A stretch of 54,712 nt of DNA from Xanthobacteraceae bacterium (GTDB lineage Bacteria > Pseudomonadota > Alphaproteobacteria > Rhizobiales > Xanthobacteraceae): the NCBI GenBank assembly GCA_029239875.1, contig JARBUD010000038.1, positions 1-54,712 on the forward strand. Direction: 5' to 3'. Every line of letters starts with the position of its first letter. Within the stretch, counting starts at the first letter, position 1. Both the position numbers and the translations under genes were made by a program. The notes beneath the pieces are model-generated. The model had not been told where the DNA came from and made no database searches. It saw only the letters and a list, made by a program, of their open reading frames with translations. Below, one piece after another: positions 27,808-35,510 of this stretch.

Positions 27808-28542
27808 TCAGACCTGGGCGAGACCTCCGTCCACGAACACCTCGCCGCCGGTCATGTAGCTGCTGTCCTGCGAGGCGAGGAACGCCGCCACCGCTCCCGT
27901 CTCCGACGGGTCGGCCAAGCGGCCGAGCGGCGTCATGTCCCCGAGCGCGGTGAACGCTTCCTCGCCCACGATCTCGAGCGCCAGCTCCGTCTTGGTCGGC
28001 CCGGGCGAGAGCACGTTGACGCGGATGCCGGTGCCGCGCAGGTCCAGCGCCCAGCTGCGCGCCAGATTGCGGATCGCCGCCTTGGTGGCGCTGTAGATGC
28101 TGAACTGCGGCGTCCCCATCACTCCCGTGCTGGAGCCGGTGAGGATGATCGAACCGCCCGCCTTCATCAGCGGCAGCGCCTTCTGCACCGTGAAGACCAG
28201 CCCTTTCACATTGACGTCGAAGTTCTGGTCGTAGTGCTCGGGCGTGATCTCGCCGAGCGGCGCGAAGGATCCGGTTCCGGCGTTGGCGAACAGGATGTCG
28301 AGCCCGCCGCGTTCGGCTTTGACCGTCTCGTACAGCCGGTCGAGATCGGCGAGATCGGTCACCGAGCCCCGTACCGCGCGGGCGTTGGGTCCCAGTTGCG
28401 CCAGAGCCGCGTCCAGCACGTCCTGGCGCCGCCCGAAGATGTAGACGAACGCTCCTTCCTCGATGAACCGCTTGGCCGCACCGAGCCCGATGCCGCTGCC
28501 GCCGCCGGTCACCACCGCGGTCTTGCCTTCTAGCCTGGTCAT
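27808..28542 (-). CDS. SDR-family oxidoreductase
   Basis: The 244-residue classical SDR has TGGGSGIGLGAAKRF for cofactor binding, NAGTG in the NNAG position, LTGSSTGVMG with the catalytic serine, YSATK, and a C-terminal GGEVFVDGGLAQV typical of tetrameric SDRs. ATG 28542 has AGGAGG seven bases upstream, which rejects the longer reading to 28599. It is divergent from an HxlR regulator that probably controls it in response to an electrophile. The substrate is unknown. Confidence 0.93.
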   Translation of the reverse strand: MTRLEGKTAVVTGGGSGIGLGAAKRFIEEGAFVYIFGRRQDVLDAALAQLGPNARAVRGSVTDLADLDRLYETVKAERGGLDILFANAGTGSFAPLGEITPEHYDQNFDVNVKGLVFTVQKALPLMKAGGSIILTGSSTGVMGTPQFSIYSATKAAIRNLARSWALDLRGTGIRVNVLSPGPTKTELALEIVGEEAFTALGDMTPLGRLADPSETGAVAAFLASQDSSYMTGGEVFVDGGLAQV

Positions 28543-28597
28543 GTCTTGCCTCCTGTACTCAGGTGGCAAGGAACTGGCGGGCCACACACCTATGGAC

Positions 28598-28621
28598 AAG
28601 TATGCACTTTTTGGTAAGTAT
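28598..28621. promoter_or_regulatory. Candidate HxlR operator, AAGTAT direct repeats
   Basis: AAGTAT at 28598-28603 and again at 28616-28621 lie in the AT-rich stretch before the HxlR start at 28630. The 18-base spacing puts both copies on the same face of the helix. The intergenic position fits control of both divergent genes. Some characterised HxlR-family sites contain related TACT/AGTA cores. Confidence 0.35.
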
Positions 28622-28629
28622 CAAAAATC

Positions 28630-29028
28630 ATGAACAGCACCCCATCATGCCTCGCCGGTTTCAGCTGCGGCCTCGACGCCACGCTGCGCGTCATCGCCGG
28701 CAAGTGGAAACCGCTGATCCTCTATTTCCTGCTGCAGGGACCGACCCGCTACGGGGAACTCAAGCGAGCGGTGCGCGGCGTCAGCGACAAGATGCTGATC
28801 CAGCAGCTCAAGGAGCTCGAGGCCGACGGGCTCATCGTGCGGACCGACTACAAGGAGGTGCCGCCGCGGGTCGACTATGCCCTCACCTCCCTCGGTCTCG
28901 ACCTGACCAAGGCGCTGGAGCCGCTCTGCGTCTGGGGCACGAACAACATGGCCGAGGTCACCCGCGTCCTCGCCCGGCGCGAGGAATGGCACGCCCCGAA
29001 GCGCGCCGCGGTCGCCGACTCCGCCTGA
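28630..29028 (+). CDS. HxlR-family (DUF24) transcriptional regulator
   Basis: This 132-residue winged-helix protein has the family hallmarks LRVIAGKWKPLILYFLLQGP, TRYGELKRAVRGVSDKMLIQ and QLKELEADGLIVRTDY. A cysteine near the N-terminus (FSCGLDAT) corresponds to the redox-sensing cysteine of YodB/HypR-type members, and a second N-terminal cysteine (PSCLAG) is nearby. It is divergent from the SDR gene. It is a probable repressor responding to quinones, aldehydes or other electrophiles; the signal is inferred from the family. Confidence 0.9.
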   Translation: MNSTPSCLAGFSCGLDATLRVIAGKWKPLILYFLLQGPTRYGELKRAVRGVSDKMLIQQLKELEADGLIVRTDYKEVPPRVDYALTSLGLDLTKALEPLCVWGTNNMAEVTRVLARREEWHAPKRAAVADSA

Positions 29029-29039
29029 TCGGCTCGGCG

Positions 29040-29066
29040 CCATTTGTTAGCTCACCTAACAAATGG
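29040..29066. promoter_or_regulatory. Perfect 11-bp inverted repeat after the HxlR gene
   Basis: CCATTTGTTAG (29040-29050) and CTAACAAATGG (29056-29066) flank CTCAC. Its AT-rich arms are unlike the GC-rich hairpins elsewhere in the window. It could terminate HxlR transcription, but no T-run follows, or be an operator for the downstream catabolic operon, whose gene starts 280 bases later. The remaining intergenic DNA to 29345 shows no gene and only small hairpins. Confidence 0.45.
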
Positions 29067-29345
29067 GCCTGACTTTCTAAATGGCGCTAACGGACCTTTT
29101 CCTCCTATGGTCTGCCTGAAGCAGCAGAAACAATGCTGCCGCGCCATGGACCGACGGGGCGACCCCGGTTCTGGCGGAGGAAAATTCGCCGCTTCTGAAA
29201 AACCGCACCGTCCGTGACGCCGGCCTGTGGCCGCGCGGCCCATGATCGACACCCCGACGCATGACGCCGTGAATGGCGGTCGCGCGAATGTGGGCGCATG
29301 GCTGAACGCCGTCACGGGCAACAGGATCGTATTGAGGATCGCACG

Positions 29346-30704
29346 ATGAATCTCTCGACTTTGCTCCATGCGCGCGCTGCCAAGGGCCGACCGGTTCGCG
29401 CCGGCCTGATCGGCGCCGGCAAGTTCGGCTCGATGGTGCTCGCGCAGGCGCAGCGCATCGAAGGGCTGCACATCGTGGCGATTGCGGATCTCAATGTCGG
29501 CAAGGCGCGCGAGTCGCTGGAACGTGTCGGCTGGCCGGCGGAGCGCTACGAAGCCACCAGCGCCGCCGACGCCGTCAAGACCGGCAGGACCTTCGTGACC
29601 GACGACGTGAATGCGATGTTCGCCTGCGACGAGATCGAGTGCGTCATCGAGGCCACCGGCCACCCGATCGCCGGCACGCGCCACGCGCTCGGCGCCATCG
29701 AGGCCGGCAAGCACGTGGTCATGGTCAATGTCGAGGCCGACGTCATGGTCGGGCCGATCCTGGCCGAGCGCGCCCGCAAGAGGGGCGTGATCTATTCCAT
29801 GGCCTATGGCGACCAGCCGGCGCTGATCTGCGAGCTGGTCGACTGGGCGCGCGCCACCGGCTTCGAGATCACGGCCGCCGGCAAGGGCATGAATTTCGAA
29901 CCGCGCTACCGCTACTCCACCCCCGAGACCGTCTGGGGCTTCTTCGGCTGGACCGAAGAGGAGGTGAAGGCCGGCGACTTCAATCCCAAGATGTACAACT
30001 CCTTCACCGACGGCACCAAGGCGGCGATCGAGATGGCGGCGGTCGCCAACGGCACCGGGCTCGACTGCCCGGATGACGGGCTGGCCTTTCCCCCGGCCGG
30101 CCTGCACGACCTCGCCAAGGTGTTCCGCCCGGCGGCGGATGGCGGCCGCATGGCGCGCTCCGGTCTCGTCGACATCGCCGCCAGCCAGGAGCCGGATGGC
30201 CGCGAGGTCTACAACAACATCCGCTACGGCGTGTTCGTCACCTTCAAGGCGCACAACGAATATGCCCGCGCCTGCTTCAAGCAGTACGGCCTCCTGACCG
30301 ACCCTTCCGGCTGGTACGCCTCCATGTGGCGCCCCTTCCACATCATCGGCCTCGAGACCTCGGTGAGCGTGCTCTCCGCCTGCCTGCGCAACGAGCCGAC
30401 CGGCTCCTCCAAGGAGTTCCGCGGCGATGCGGTCGCCACGGCGAAGAAGGACATGCAGCCCGGCGAGATCCTCGACGGCGAAGGCGGCTTCGCGGTGTGG
30501 GCCAATGCCATTCCCGCCACGCGCAGCCTCGAGCTCGGCGCCCTGCCGATCGGCCTCGCCCACAACGTCAAGCTCAAGCGCCCGATCAGGAAGGACCAGA
30601 TCGTCAGCTTCGACGATGTCGAGCTGACCAGCGATCTCGACGTGGTGAAGCTGCGGCGCGAGATGGAGGATCGCTTCCGTCCCGGGACGAGCGTCGCGGC
30701 GTGA
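29346..30704 (+). CDS. COG4091-type homoserine-dehydrogenase-like oxidoreductase with C-terminal SAF domain
   Basis: The 452-residue protein has an N-terminal Rossmann NAD(P) domain with GLIGAGKFGSMVLAQ (20-34) and FACDEIECVIEATGHPIAGT. A central segment (NVEADVMVGPILAERARKRG, FEPRYRYSTPETVWGFFGWT) follows. The C-terminal SAF-like domain contains MQPGEILDGEGGFAVW and LELGALPIGLAHNVKLKRPI. It matches proteins annotated as predicted homoserine dehydrogenase with SAF domain, whose reaction is not established to my knowledge. ATG 29346 has GAGGA upstream. It heads an operon with another dehydrogenase, a TRAP importer and a sugar-acid kinase, so a carbohydrate-acid substrate is more likely than homoserine. 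Confidence 0.85.
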   Translation: MNLSTLLHARAAKGRPVRAGLIGAGKFGSMVLAQAQRIEGLHIVAIADLNVGKARESLERVGWPAERYEATSAADAVKTGRTFVTDDVNAMFACDEIECVIEATGHPIAGTRHALGAIEAGKHVVMVNVEADVMVGPILAERARKRGVIYSMAYGDQPALICELVDWARATGFEITAAGKGMNFEPRYRYSTPETVWGFFGWTEEEVKAGDFNPKMYNSFTDGTKAAIEMAAVANGTGLDCPDDGLAFPPAGLHDLAKVFRPAADGGRMARSGLVDIAASQEPDGREVYNNIRYGVFVTFKAHNEYARACFKQYGLLTDPSGWYASMWRPFHIIGLETSVSVLSACLRNEPTGSSKEFRGDAVATAKKDMQPGEILDGEGGFAVWANAIPATRSLELGALPIGLAHNVKLKRPIRKDQIVSFDDVELTSDLDVVKLRREMEDRFRPGTSVAA

Positions 30705-30760
30705 GGCGTCTCGCTGCAGGGACGGGCAACGGCCCATCCGATGCCGCGCTGGAGGGCGAC

Positions 30761-31090
30761 ATGTCCGAGATCGAAGCCGGCCGCCCCTTCGTGGTCATCG
30801 CCGAGTTCCAGGTGAAGCCGGACGCCATGTCGGCTTTCCTGGCGGCAGCTCTGGACGATGCCCGCCACTCGGTGGCGGACGAGCCGGGATGCCGGCAGTT
30901 CGATGTCGTCCGCCCCGAAGGCGGGGGCGACCGCGTGCTGTTCTACGAGGTCTATGACAGCCGGGCCGCCTTCGACGCCCATCTGGAGACCCCGCATCTC
31001 GCGCGTTTCCGGGCCGCCTTTCCTTCGTTGATCGTCGAGGAACGGCCGGTGCGCTTCGGCGCGCGGCAATTCCCCGGCGTGGGCTCGTAA
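30761..31090 (+). CDS. ABM-domain protein (putative quinol monooxygenase / LsrG-like isomerase)
   Basis: This 109-residue protein is a single ferredoxin-like antibiotic-biosynthesis-monooxygenase domain: FVVIAEFQVKPDAMSAFLAA, SVADEPGCRQFDVVRP and VLFYEVYDSRAAFDAHLETP. The family includes the YgiN quinol monooxygenase and also LsrG, an isomerase in sugar-phosphate degradation. ATG 30761 has GGAGGG directly upstream. Because it sits inside a carbohydrate-type operon, an isomerase role is worth considering; this is inference. Confidence 0.87.
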   Translation: MSEIEAGRPFVVIAEFQVKPDAMSAFLAAALDDARHSVADEPGCRQFDVVRPEGGGDRVLFYEVYDSRAAFDAHLETPHLARFRAAFPSLIVEERPVRFGARQFPGVGS

Positions 31091-31102
31091 AGGAGCAGGA
31101 CG

Positions 31103-32008
31103 ATGCCCGGCACGCCCCGAGCGATCGGCTTCATCGGTACCGGCATCATGGGCGGCCACATGGCCCGCCGGCTTGCCGAGGCGGGCTACCGGGTCCGCGC
31201 CTGGAATCGGACGGTGGAAAGGGCCGAGGCGCTCGCCGCTCACGGTGTCGCGCTTGCCGGCTCGGCATCCGAGGCGGCGGCCGGCGCGGAGGCGGTGATC
31301 TGCATGCTGAGTTCCGGCCCGGTCTGCACGGCGGTGCTCGGCGGACGGGACGGGGTCATCGCGGCCATGCCGACCGGCGCGACGCTGGTGGTGATGAGCT
31401 CCATTCCGGTGGAGACCGCCCGCGCCCAGGCGGAAGCCTGCGCCCGCCGGGGTCTCGGCTATCTCGACGCGCCGGTCTCCGGCGGCGAGCGCGGCGCGCG
31501 CGACGGTACGCTCGCCATCATGGCGGGCGGCGATGCGGCGACGGTCGATGCCCTGGCGCCGGTCTTCGCGGCGCTGGGCCGGGCGACCCATGTCGGGCCG
31601 GCAGGTTCCGGCCAGCTCGCCAAGCTGGCGAACCAGCTCATCGTCGCTTCCAACATCTGCGCGGTGGCGGAAGCCCTGCTTCTCGCGGAGCGCGGCGGGG
31701 CTGATCCGGCCAAGGTACGCGAGGCGCTGCTCGGCGGCTTCGCCGACTCCACCGTGCTGCGCCAGCATGGCGAGCGCATGGTGCGCGGTGATTTCACGCC
31801 CGGCGGACCGGCCAAGTACCAGGTGAAGGACACATCGACCGCGCTGCGCCTGGCGCGCTCGCTCGGTCTCAACCTTCCGGTCGCGGTCGCGGTCGACCGG
31901 CTGTTCCAGAGCCTGGTCGATCACGGCGGCGGCGAGCTCGACCACAGCGCGGCGATCGTCGAACTCCGCCGCGCCAATCATCCGGCGGAGGCCGGCCTCG
32001 ACGCCTGA
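31103..32008 (+). CDS. Beta-hydroxyacid dehydrogenase (3-hydroxyisobutyrate / tartronate semialdehyde reductase family)
   Basis: The 301-residue enzyme has the dinucleotide motif IGFIGTGIMGGHMARRLAEA, the substrate-binding signature DAPVSGGERGARDGTLAIMA and the catalytic lysine in GSGQLAKLANQLI. Members act on short hydroxy acids such as 3-hydroxyisobutyrate, tartronate semialdehyde or four-carbon sugar acids. It follows the ABM gene by 12 bases and precedes the TRAP genes, which supports a hydroxy-acid pathway. The exact substrate cannot be read from sequence. Confidence 0.93.
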   Translation: MPGTPRAIGFIGTGIMGGHMARRLAEAGYRVRAWNRTVERAEALAAHGVALAGSASEAAAGAEAVICMLSSGPVCTAVLGGRDGVIAAMPTGATLVVMSSIPVETARAQAEACARRGLGYLDAPVSGGERGARDGTLAIMAGGDAATVDALAPVFAALGRATHVGPAGSGQLAKLANQLIVASNICAVAEALLLAERGGADPAKVREALLGGFADSTVLRQHGERMVRGDFTPGGPAKYQVKDTSTALRLARSLGLNLPVAVAVDRLFQSLVDHGGGELDHSAAIVELRRANHPAEAGLDA

Positions 32009-32065
32009 TAACCTTCAACGACGCCAAGCAACCGGGACAGAGAATCCCGCTACGGAGGAAATGAC

Positions 32066-33061
32066 ATGAAAGCCTTGTCGATCCGCGGCCTGCTGGTCGT
32101 AGCCTCGCTCACTCTCGCGCTGCCGGCCGGTGCCGAGACGCTGACCCTCTCCACCCCCGACGCCGACACGTCCGAGATCACGCTTGCCGCCAATCACTTC
32201 GCCGAGCTGGTGAAGCAGAAGACCAATGGCGAGCTGGAGATCCGGGTGTTCCCGAACGGCACGCTCTATGGCGGCGACCCCTCCGCGGGCGTGAAGCAGC
32301 TGGCGAGCGGCTCGCTCGACATGCTGTTCAACGCCACATCGCTCTACGCCACCTTCAACCCGAAATTCACGGCCATCGCCGTGCCCTATCTCTTCGACGA
32401 CGTCGAGCAGCTGCGCGCCTATCTCGACAGCCCGCTCGGCGAGGAGCTGCGCGGCGATCTCTCAAAGATCGGCATCATGGGGCTCGACCTGTGGTCGCGG
32501 CCGCTGCGGCAGATCACCAATTCCAAGCTGCCGATCACCAAGCCGGACGACCTCAAGGGCATGAAGCTGCGCGTGCCGAACAACCCGCTCTGGGTCAAGT
32601 TCTTCGGCGCCATGGGCGCGGCCCCGACCCCGATGGCCTTTGCCGAGGTCTACAACGCCTTGCAGCTCGGCGTGGTCGACGGCCAGGAGAACCCGGTCAA
32701 CGTGCCGGTCAGCGCGCGGCTCTACGAGGTGCAGAAGTACCTGACCATCTCCAACCACATTGCCGATGCCTGGGTGGTCGGCATCAATCCGCGCCGCTAC
32801 CAGGCGCTGCCCGACAAGTTCAAGACCGCGCTGAAGGACGCCGCGGTCGAGACCGAGGCCTGGAAGGCGAAGAACGACGCCGCCGATATCGCCAAGTCGA
32901 TCGCCACGCTCGAGAAAAACGGCATGAAGACCAACGAGCTGACGCCCGAGCAGCGGGCCGCCTTCATCGCCGTCTCGAAAAGCCTCTATCCGGTATTCCA
33001 GGAACTGGTGAAGGACCCGTCCTTCTTCGCCCGCACCACCGCCTTCAGTGGCACGAGCTGA
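32066..33061 (+). CDS. TRAP transporter substrate-binding protein, DctP family
   Basis: This 331-residue periplasmic protein has a signal peptide (GLLVVASLTLALPAGAE, cleavage near residue 24). DctP blocks include GELEIRVFPNGTLYGGDPSA, the carboxylate-binding arginine in DLKGMKLRVPNNPLWVKFF, and FAEVYNALQLGVVDGQENPV. DctP proteins bind organic or sugar acids and deliver them to the DctQM membrane complex encoded next. GAGGAA precedes the ATG. Confidence 0.94.
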   Translation: MKALSIRGLLVVASLTLALPAGAETLTLSTPDADTSEITLAANHFAELVKQKTNGELEIRVFPNGTLYGGDPSAGVKQLASGSLDMLFNATSLYATFNPKFTAIAVPYLFDDVEQLRAYLDSPLGEELRGDLSKIGIMGLDLWSRPLRQITNSKLPITKPDDLKGMKLRVPNNPLWVKFFGAMGAAPTPMAFAEVYNALQLGVVDGQENPVNVPVSARLYEVQKYLTISNHIADAWVVGINPRRYQALPDKFKTALKDAAVETEAWKAKNDAADIAKSIATLEKNGMKTNELTPEQRAAFIAVSKSLYPVFQELVKDPSFFARTTAFSGTS

Positions 33062-33067
33062 CCCGGC

Positions 33068-33087
33068 GGCGGCCTCGCGCGGCCGCC
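33068..33087 (+). promoter_or_regulatory. Hairpin between dctP- and dctQ-like genes
   Basis: GGCGGCC (33068-33074) and GGCCGCC (33081-33087) form a perfect 7-bp stem just after the binding-protein stop. It resembles the stem at 16144-16165 in the ABC operon and may likewise favour accumulation of the binding protein. Confidence 0.4.
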
Positions 33088-33116
33088 TCCCTCCCTCCGC
33101 GGACACAGGGGGATCT

Positions 33117-33683
33117 ATGTCCTCTCATCGTTTCACGCTCGGACGCTTCGTCCAGATCGTCGCCGACTACGTAGCCGGCTTAGCCTGCGGCGGCATCCTC
33201 GTCGTGGCGCTGCTCCAGGTGACCAGCCGCCTCATCGGCCATCCGCTGCCCTGGACGGAGGAAGCCGTACGCTTCCTGTTCATCTGGATGGTGTTCCTCG
33301 GCCTCGCCGCCGGTTTCCGCACCGTCGAGAACGCACGGGTGATCGTGTTCCTCGCCATGGCGCGCGAGGTGACGCGGCACGTCGCGGTGCCGATCTACGT
33401 CATCTTCTCCGTGGGCTTCTTCCTGCTCATCGGCTGGACCGGCGTCGCGCTGGTCGAGCAGCAGATCATGATGAACGAGGAAGCCGCGACCCTGCCGCTT
33501 CCCATGTGGGTGGTCGGCATCATCATGCCGCTCTCCTCCGCGATCGCCATCCTCGCCATCGTCGAATCCGTACGCAGCCGTCGCGAGCTGATCGCGGTTC
33601 CCGAACCCGGCCTGATGCAGGACGAGTTCGCGCGCGAGCTGCTTCACGCCGACGTCTCCGTCTCGGGAGGACACCCGTCATGA
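33117..33683 (+). CDS. TRAP transporter small permease, DctQ family
   Basis: The 188-residue protein has four hydrophobic segments. The segment LACGGILVVALLQVTSRLIG is followed by the DctQ signature LPWTEEAVRFLFIWMVFLGL. Start ATG 33117 follows GGGGGAT. Its last codons overlap the large permease gene (ATGATGA), so the two membrane subunits are translationally coupled. DctQ is needed for the function of the DctM channel. Confidence 0.92.
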   Translation: MSSHRFTLGRFVQIVADYVAGLACGGILVVALLQVTSRLIGHPLPWTEEAVRFLFIWMVFLGLAAGFRTVENARVIVFLAMAREVTRHVAVPIYVIFSVGFFLLIGWTGVALVEQQIMMNEEAATLPLPMWVVGIIMPLSSAIAILAIVESVRSRRELIAVPEPGLMQDEFARELLHADVSVSGGHPS

Positions 33684-34963
33684 TGAGCCTCGTTCTCTTC
33701 GCGCTCTTCATCGGGCTCAGCATGATCGGCGTGCCGCTGGCCATCGCGCTCGCGCTGGCCGGCGTCGCGACCCTGCTGATGTTCACCTCCATGCCGCTCG
33801 ACCTGCTGACGCAGACGATGTTCTCCTCCATGAACTCGTTCCTGCTGGTCGCGGTGCCGCTGTTCATCCTGGTGGGCGCGGTGATGGAGCGCGGCCGCGT
33901 CGCCGAGCGCATCTTCGACTTCGCCGAATCCATGGTCGGCTGGCTGCCGGGCGGCCTTGGACATGTGAACGTCCTGTCCTCCGTCATCTTCTCGGGCGTC
34001 TCCGGCTCGTCCGTCGCCGACATCGCCTCGGTCGGGGCGATCGAGATAAAGGCCATGGAGCGCCACGGCTTTCCCAAGGGCTACGCGGTCGGCATGACGC
34101 TGTGCACGGCCACCCTGTCCTCGATCATCCCGCCGTCGATCCTGATCGTCATCGCCGGCTCGATCGCCAATGTCTCCATCGGCACCCTCCTGGTCGCGGG
34201 GCTGGTGCCGGGCCTCTTCATCGCCTTCGCCTTCCTGGTGTTCAACCACTTCTACTCGGTGCACTACGGCTACAACCCGCCCTCGCGCTTCAGCCTGCGC
34301 ATGGTGTTCGTCACCGGCCTGCGCGCCGTCCTGCCGATGCTGACGCCGCTGATCCTGATCATCGGCATTGCGAGCGGCGTGTTCACGCCGACCGAGGCGG
34401 CGGCGGTGGCGGTGCTCTATGTCGGCGTGCTCGGCGTGCTGGTCTACAAGACCATCCCGCTCTCGGAGCTTCCCGACATCTTCATCTCGACCGCGCGCCT
34501 CTCCGGCAGCATCCTGTTCATCGCGGCAACCTCGCAGATCGCCGCCTGGATCTTCGCCTACGAGGGCCTGCCGCAGAAGCTGTCGCTGCTGCTCGCCGCC
34601 ATGGACCTCGGCCCGACCACCGGAATGCTGGCGATCTTCGTCTTCCTGCTGCTGATCGGCATCTTCATGGAAGCGATCCCCGCCATGTTCATCCTCATTC
34701 CGGTCCTGATGCCCCCGGTGATGACGCTCGGCATCGATCCCATCCACTTTCTCATCGTGACGGTGATGACGCTGACGCTGGGCCTCGTGACCCCGCCGGT
34801 CGGGGTATGCCTGTTCGCGGCGGCGCAGGTGGCGGAGATGAGGATCGAGGACGTCATCCGCGGTTCGCTGGCACCGATGGCGGTCCTGACGCTGGCGATC
34901 TTCGCCCTCGTATTGTTCCCGGTGCTGACGCTCGGGCCGATACGCCTCCTCGGCCTCTACTGA
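33680..34963 (+). CDS. TRAP transporter large permease, DctM family
   Basis: This 427-residue protein is highly hydrophobic with about twelve membrane segments. It carries family motifs such as FLLVAVPLFILVGAVMERG, VIFSGVSGSSVADIASVGAI, PSILIVIAGSIANVSIGTLL and the late TPPVGVCLFAAAQVAEM. It forms the sodium-coupled transport channel of the TRAP system. ATG 33680 overlaps the stop of the small permease gene. The ORF upstream of this start is read in the DctQ region and is not coding. Confidence 0.95.
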   Translation: MMSLVLFALFIGLSMIGVPLAIALALAGVATLLMFTSMPLDLLTQTMFSSMNSFLLVAVPLFILVGAVMERGRVAERIFDFAESMVGWLPGGLGHVNVLSSVIFSGVSGSSVADIASVGAIEIKAMERHGFPKGYAVGMTLCTATLSSIIPPSILIVIAGSIANVSIGTLLVAGLVPGLFIAFAFLVFNHFYSVHYGYNPPSRFSLRMVFVTGLRAVLPMLTPLILIIGIASGVFTPTEAAAVAVLYVGVLGVLVYKTIPLSELPDIFISTARLSGSILFIAATSQIAAWIFAYEGLPQKLSLLLAAMDLGPTTGMLAIFVFLLLIGIFMEAIPAMFILIPVLMPPVMTLGIDPIHFLIVTVMTLTLGLVTPPVGVCLFAAAQVAEMRIEDVIRGSLAPMAVLTLAIFALVLFPVLTLGPIRLLGLY

Positions 34964-34973
34964 GGTGCGCCCG

Positions 34974-35510
34974 ATGCATGCGGGGCCGGAGTTCGTCATC
35001 GTGATGGGCGTCGCGGGATCGGGCAAGAGCGAGGTCGCCCACCGGCTCGCCGCCGCCCTCGAAGCGCCCTTCATCGAGGCCGACCGGCTGCACAGCGCGT
35101 CCAACATCGCCCACATGGCGCAAGGCCGGGGCCTGACCGACGCGATGCGCTGGCCCTGGCTCGCGGCGGTGTGCGCGGCCGCACGGGCGGAAGCGGACCG
35201 GCCGGTCGTCATCGCCTGCTCCGCGCTGCGCCGGGTCTATCGCGACTTCCTGCGAACCGAGCTGGGCGACGGCGGCCGGGGCGAGGTGCGCTTCGTCTTC
35301 CTCGACGGCCCGCGGGCGCTGATCGAAGAACGGCTGCGGGCGCGCTCCGGGCACTTCGCCACCATCACGCTGCTCGACAGCCAGCTGGCGACGCTGGAAC
35401 GCCCGACAGCACAGGAGGGAGCCGTCACGCTCTCGCTCAGCCTGACGCCGGCACAGATCGTCGCCGCGGCGCTGGACCTGCTGCGGCCAGTGGAGAGCGC
35501 GTCGCGCTGA
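34974..35510 (+). CDS. Gluconokinase-family sugar-acid kinase
   Basis: The 178-residue P-loop kinase begins IVMGVAGSGKSEVAHRL. GntK-family motifs follow: FIEADRLHSASNIAHMAQGR, LTDAMRWPWL, VIACSALRRVYRDFLR and GHFATITLLDSQLATLE. The length matches GntK. It starts ten bases after the large TRAP permease gene, so it probably phosphorylates the imported acid or a product of it. The substrate need not be gluconate, because no Entner-Doudoroff genes are adjacent. Its last 74 bases overlap the 3' end of the convergent LysR gene. Confidence 0.88.
   Translation: MHAGPEFVIVMGVAGSGKSEVAHRLAAALEAPFIEADRLHSASNIAHMAQGRGLTDAMRWPWLAAVCAAARAEADRPVVIACSALRRVYRDFLRTELGDGGRGEVRFVFLDGPRALIEERLRARSGHFATITLLDSQLATLERPTAQEGAVTLSLSLTPAQIVAAALDLLRPVESASR

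Noticed and set aside
29109..29122. GG-N10-GC upstream of the TRAP operon as a sigma-54 promoter
   Set aside because: Only the four invariant bases match (TGGTCTG and AAGCA), and it is more than 220 bases from the first gene.
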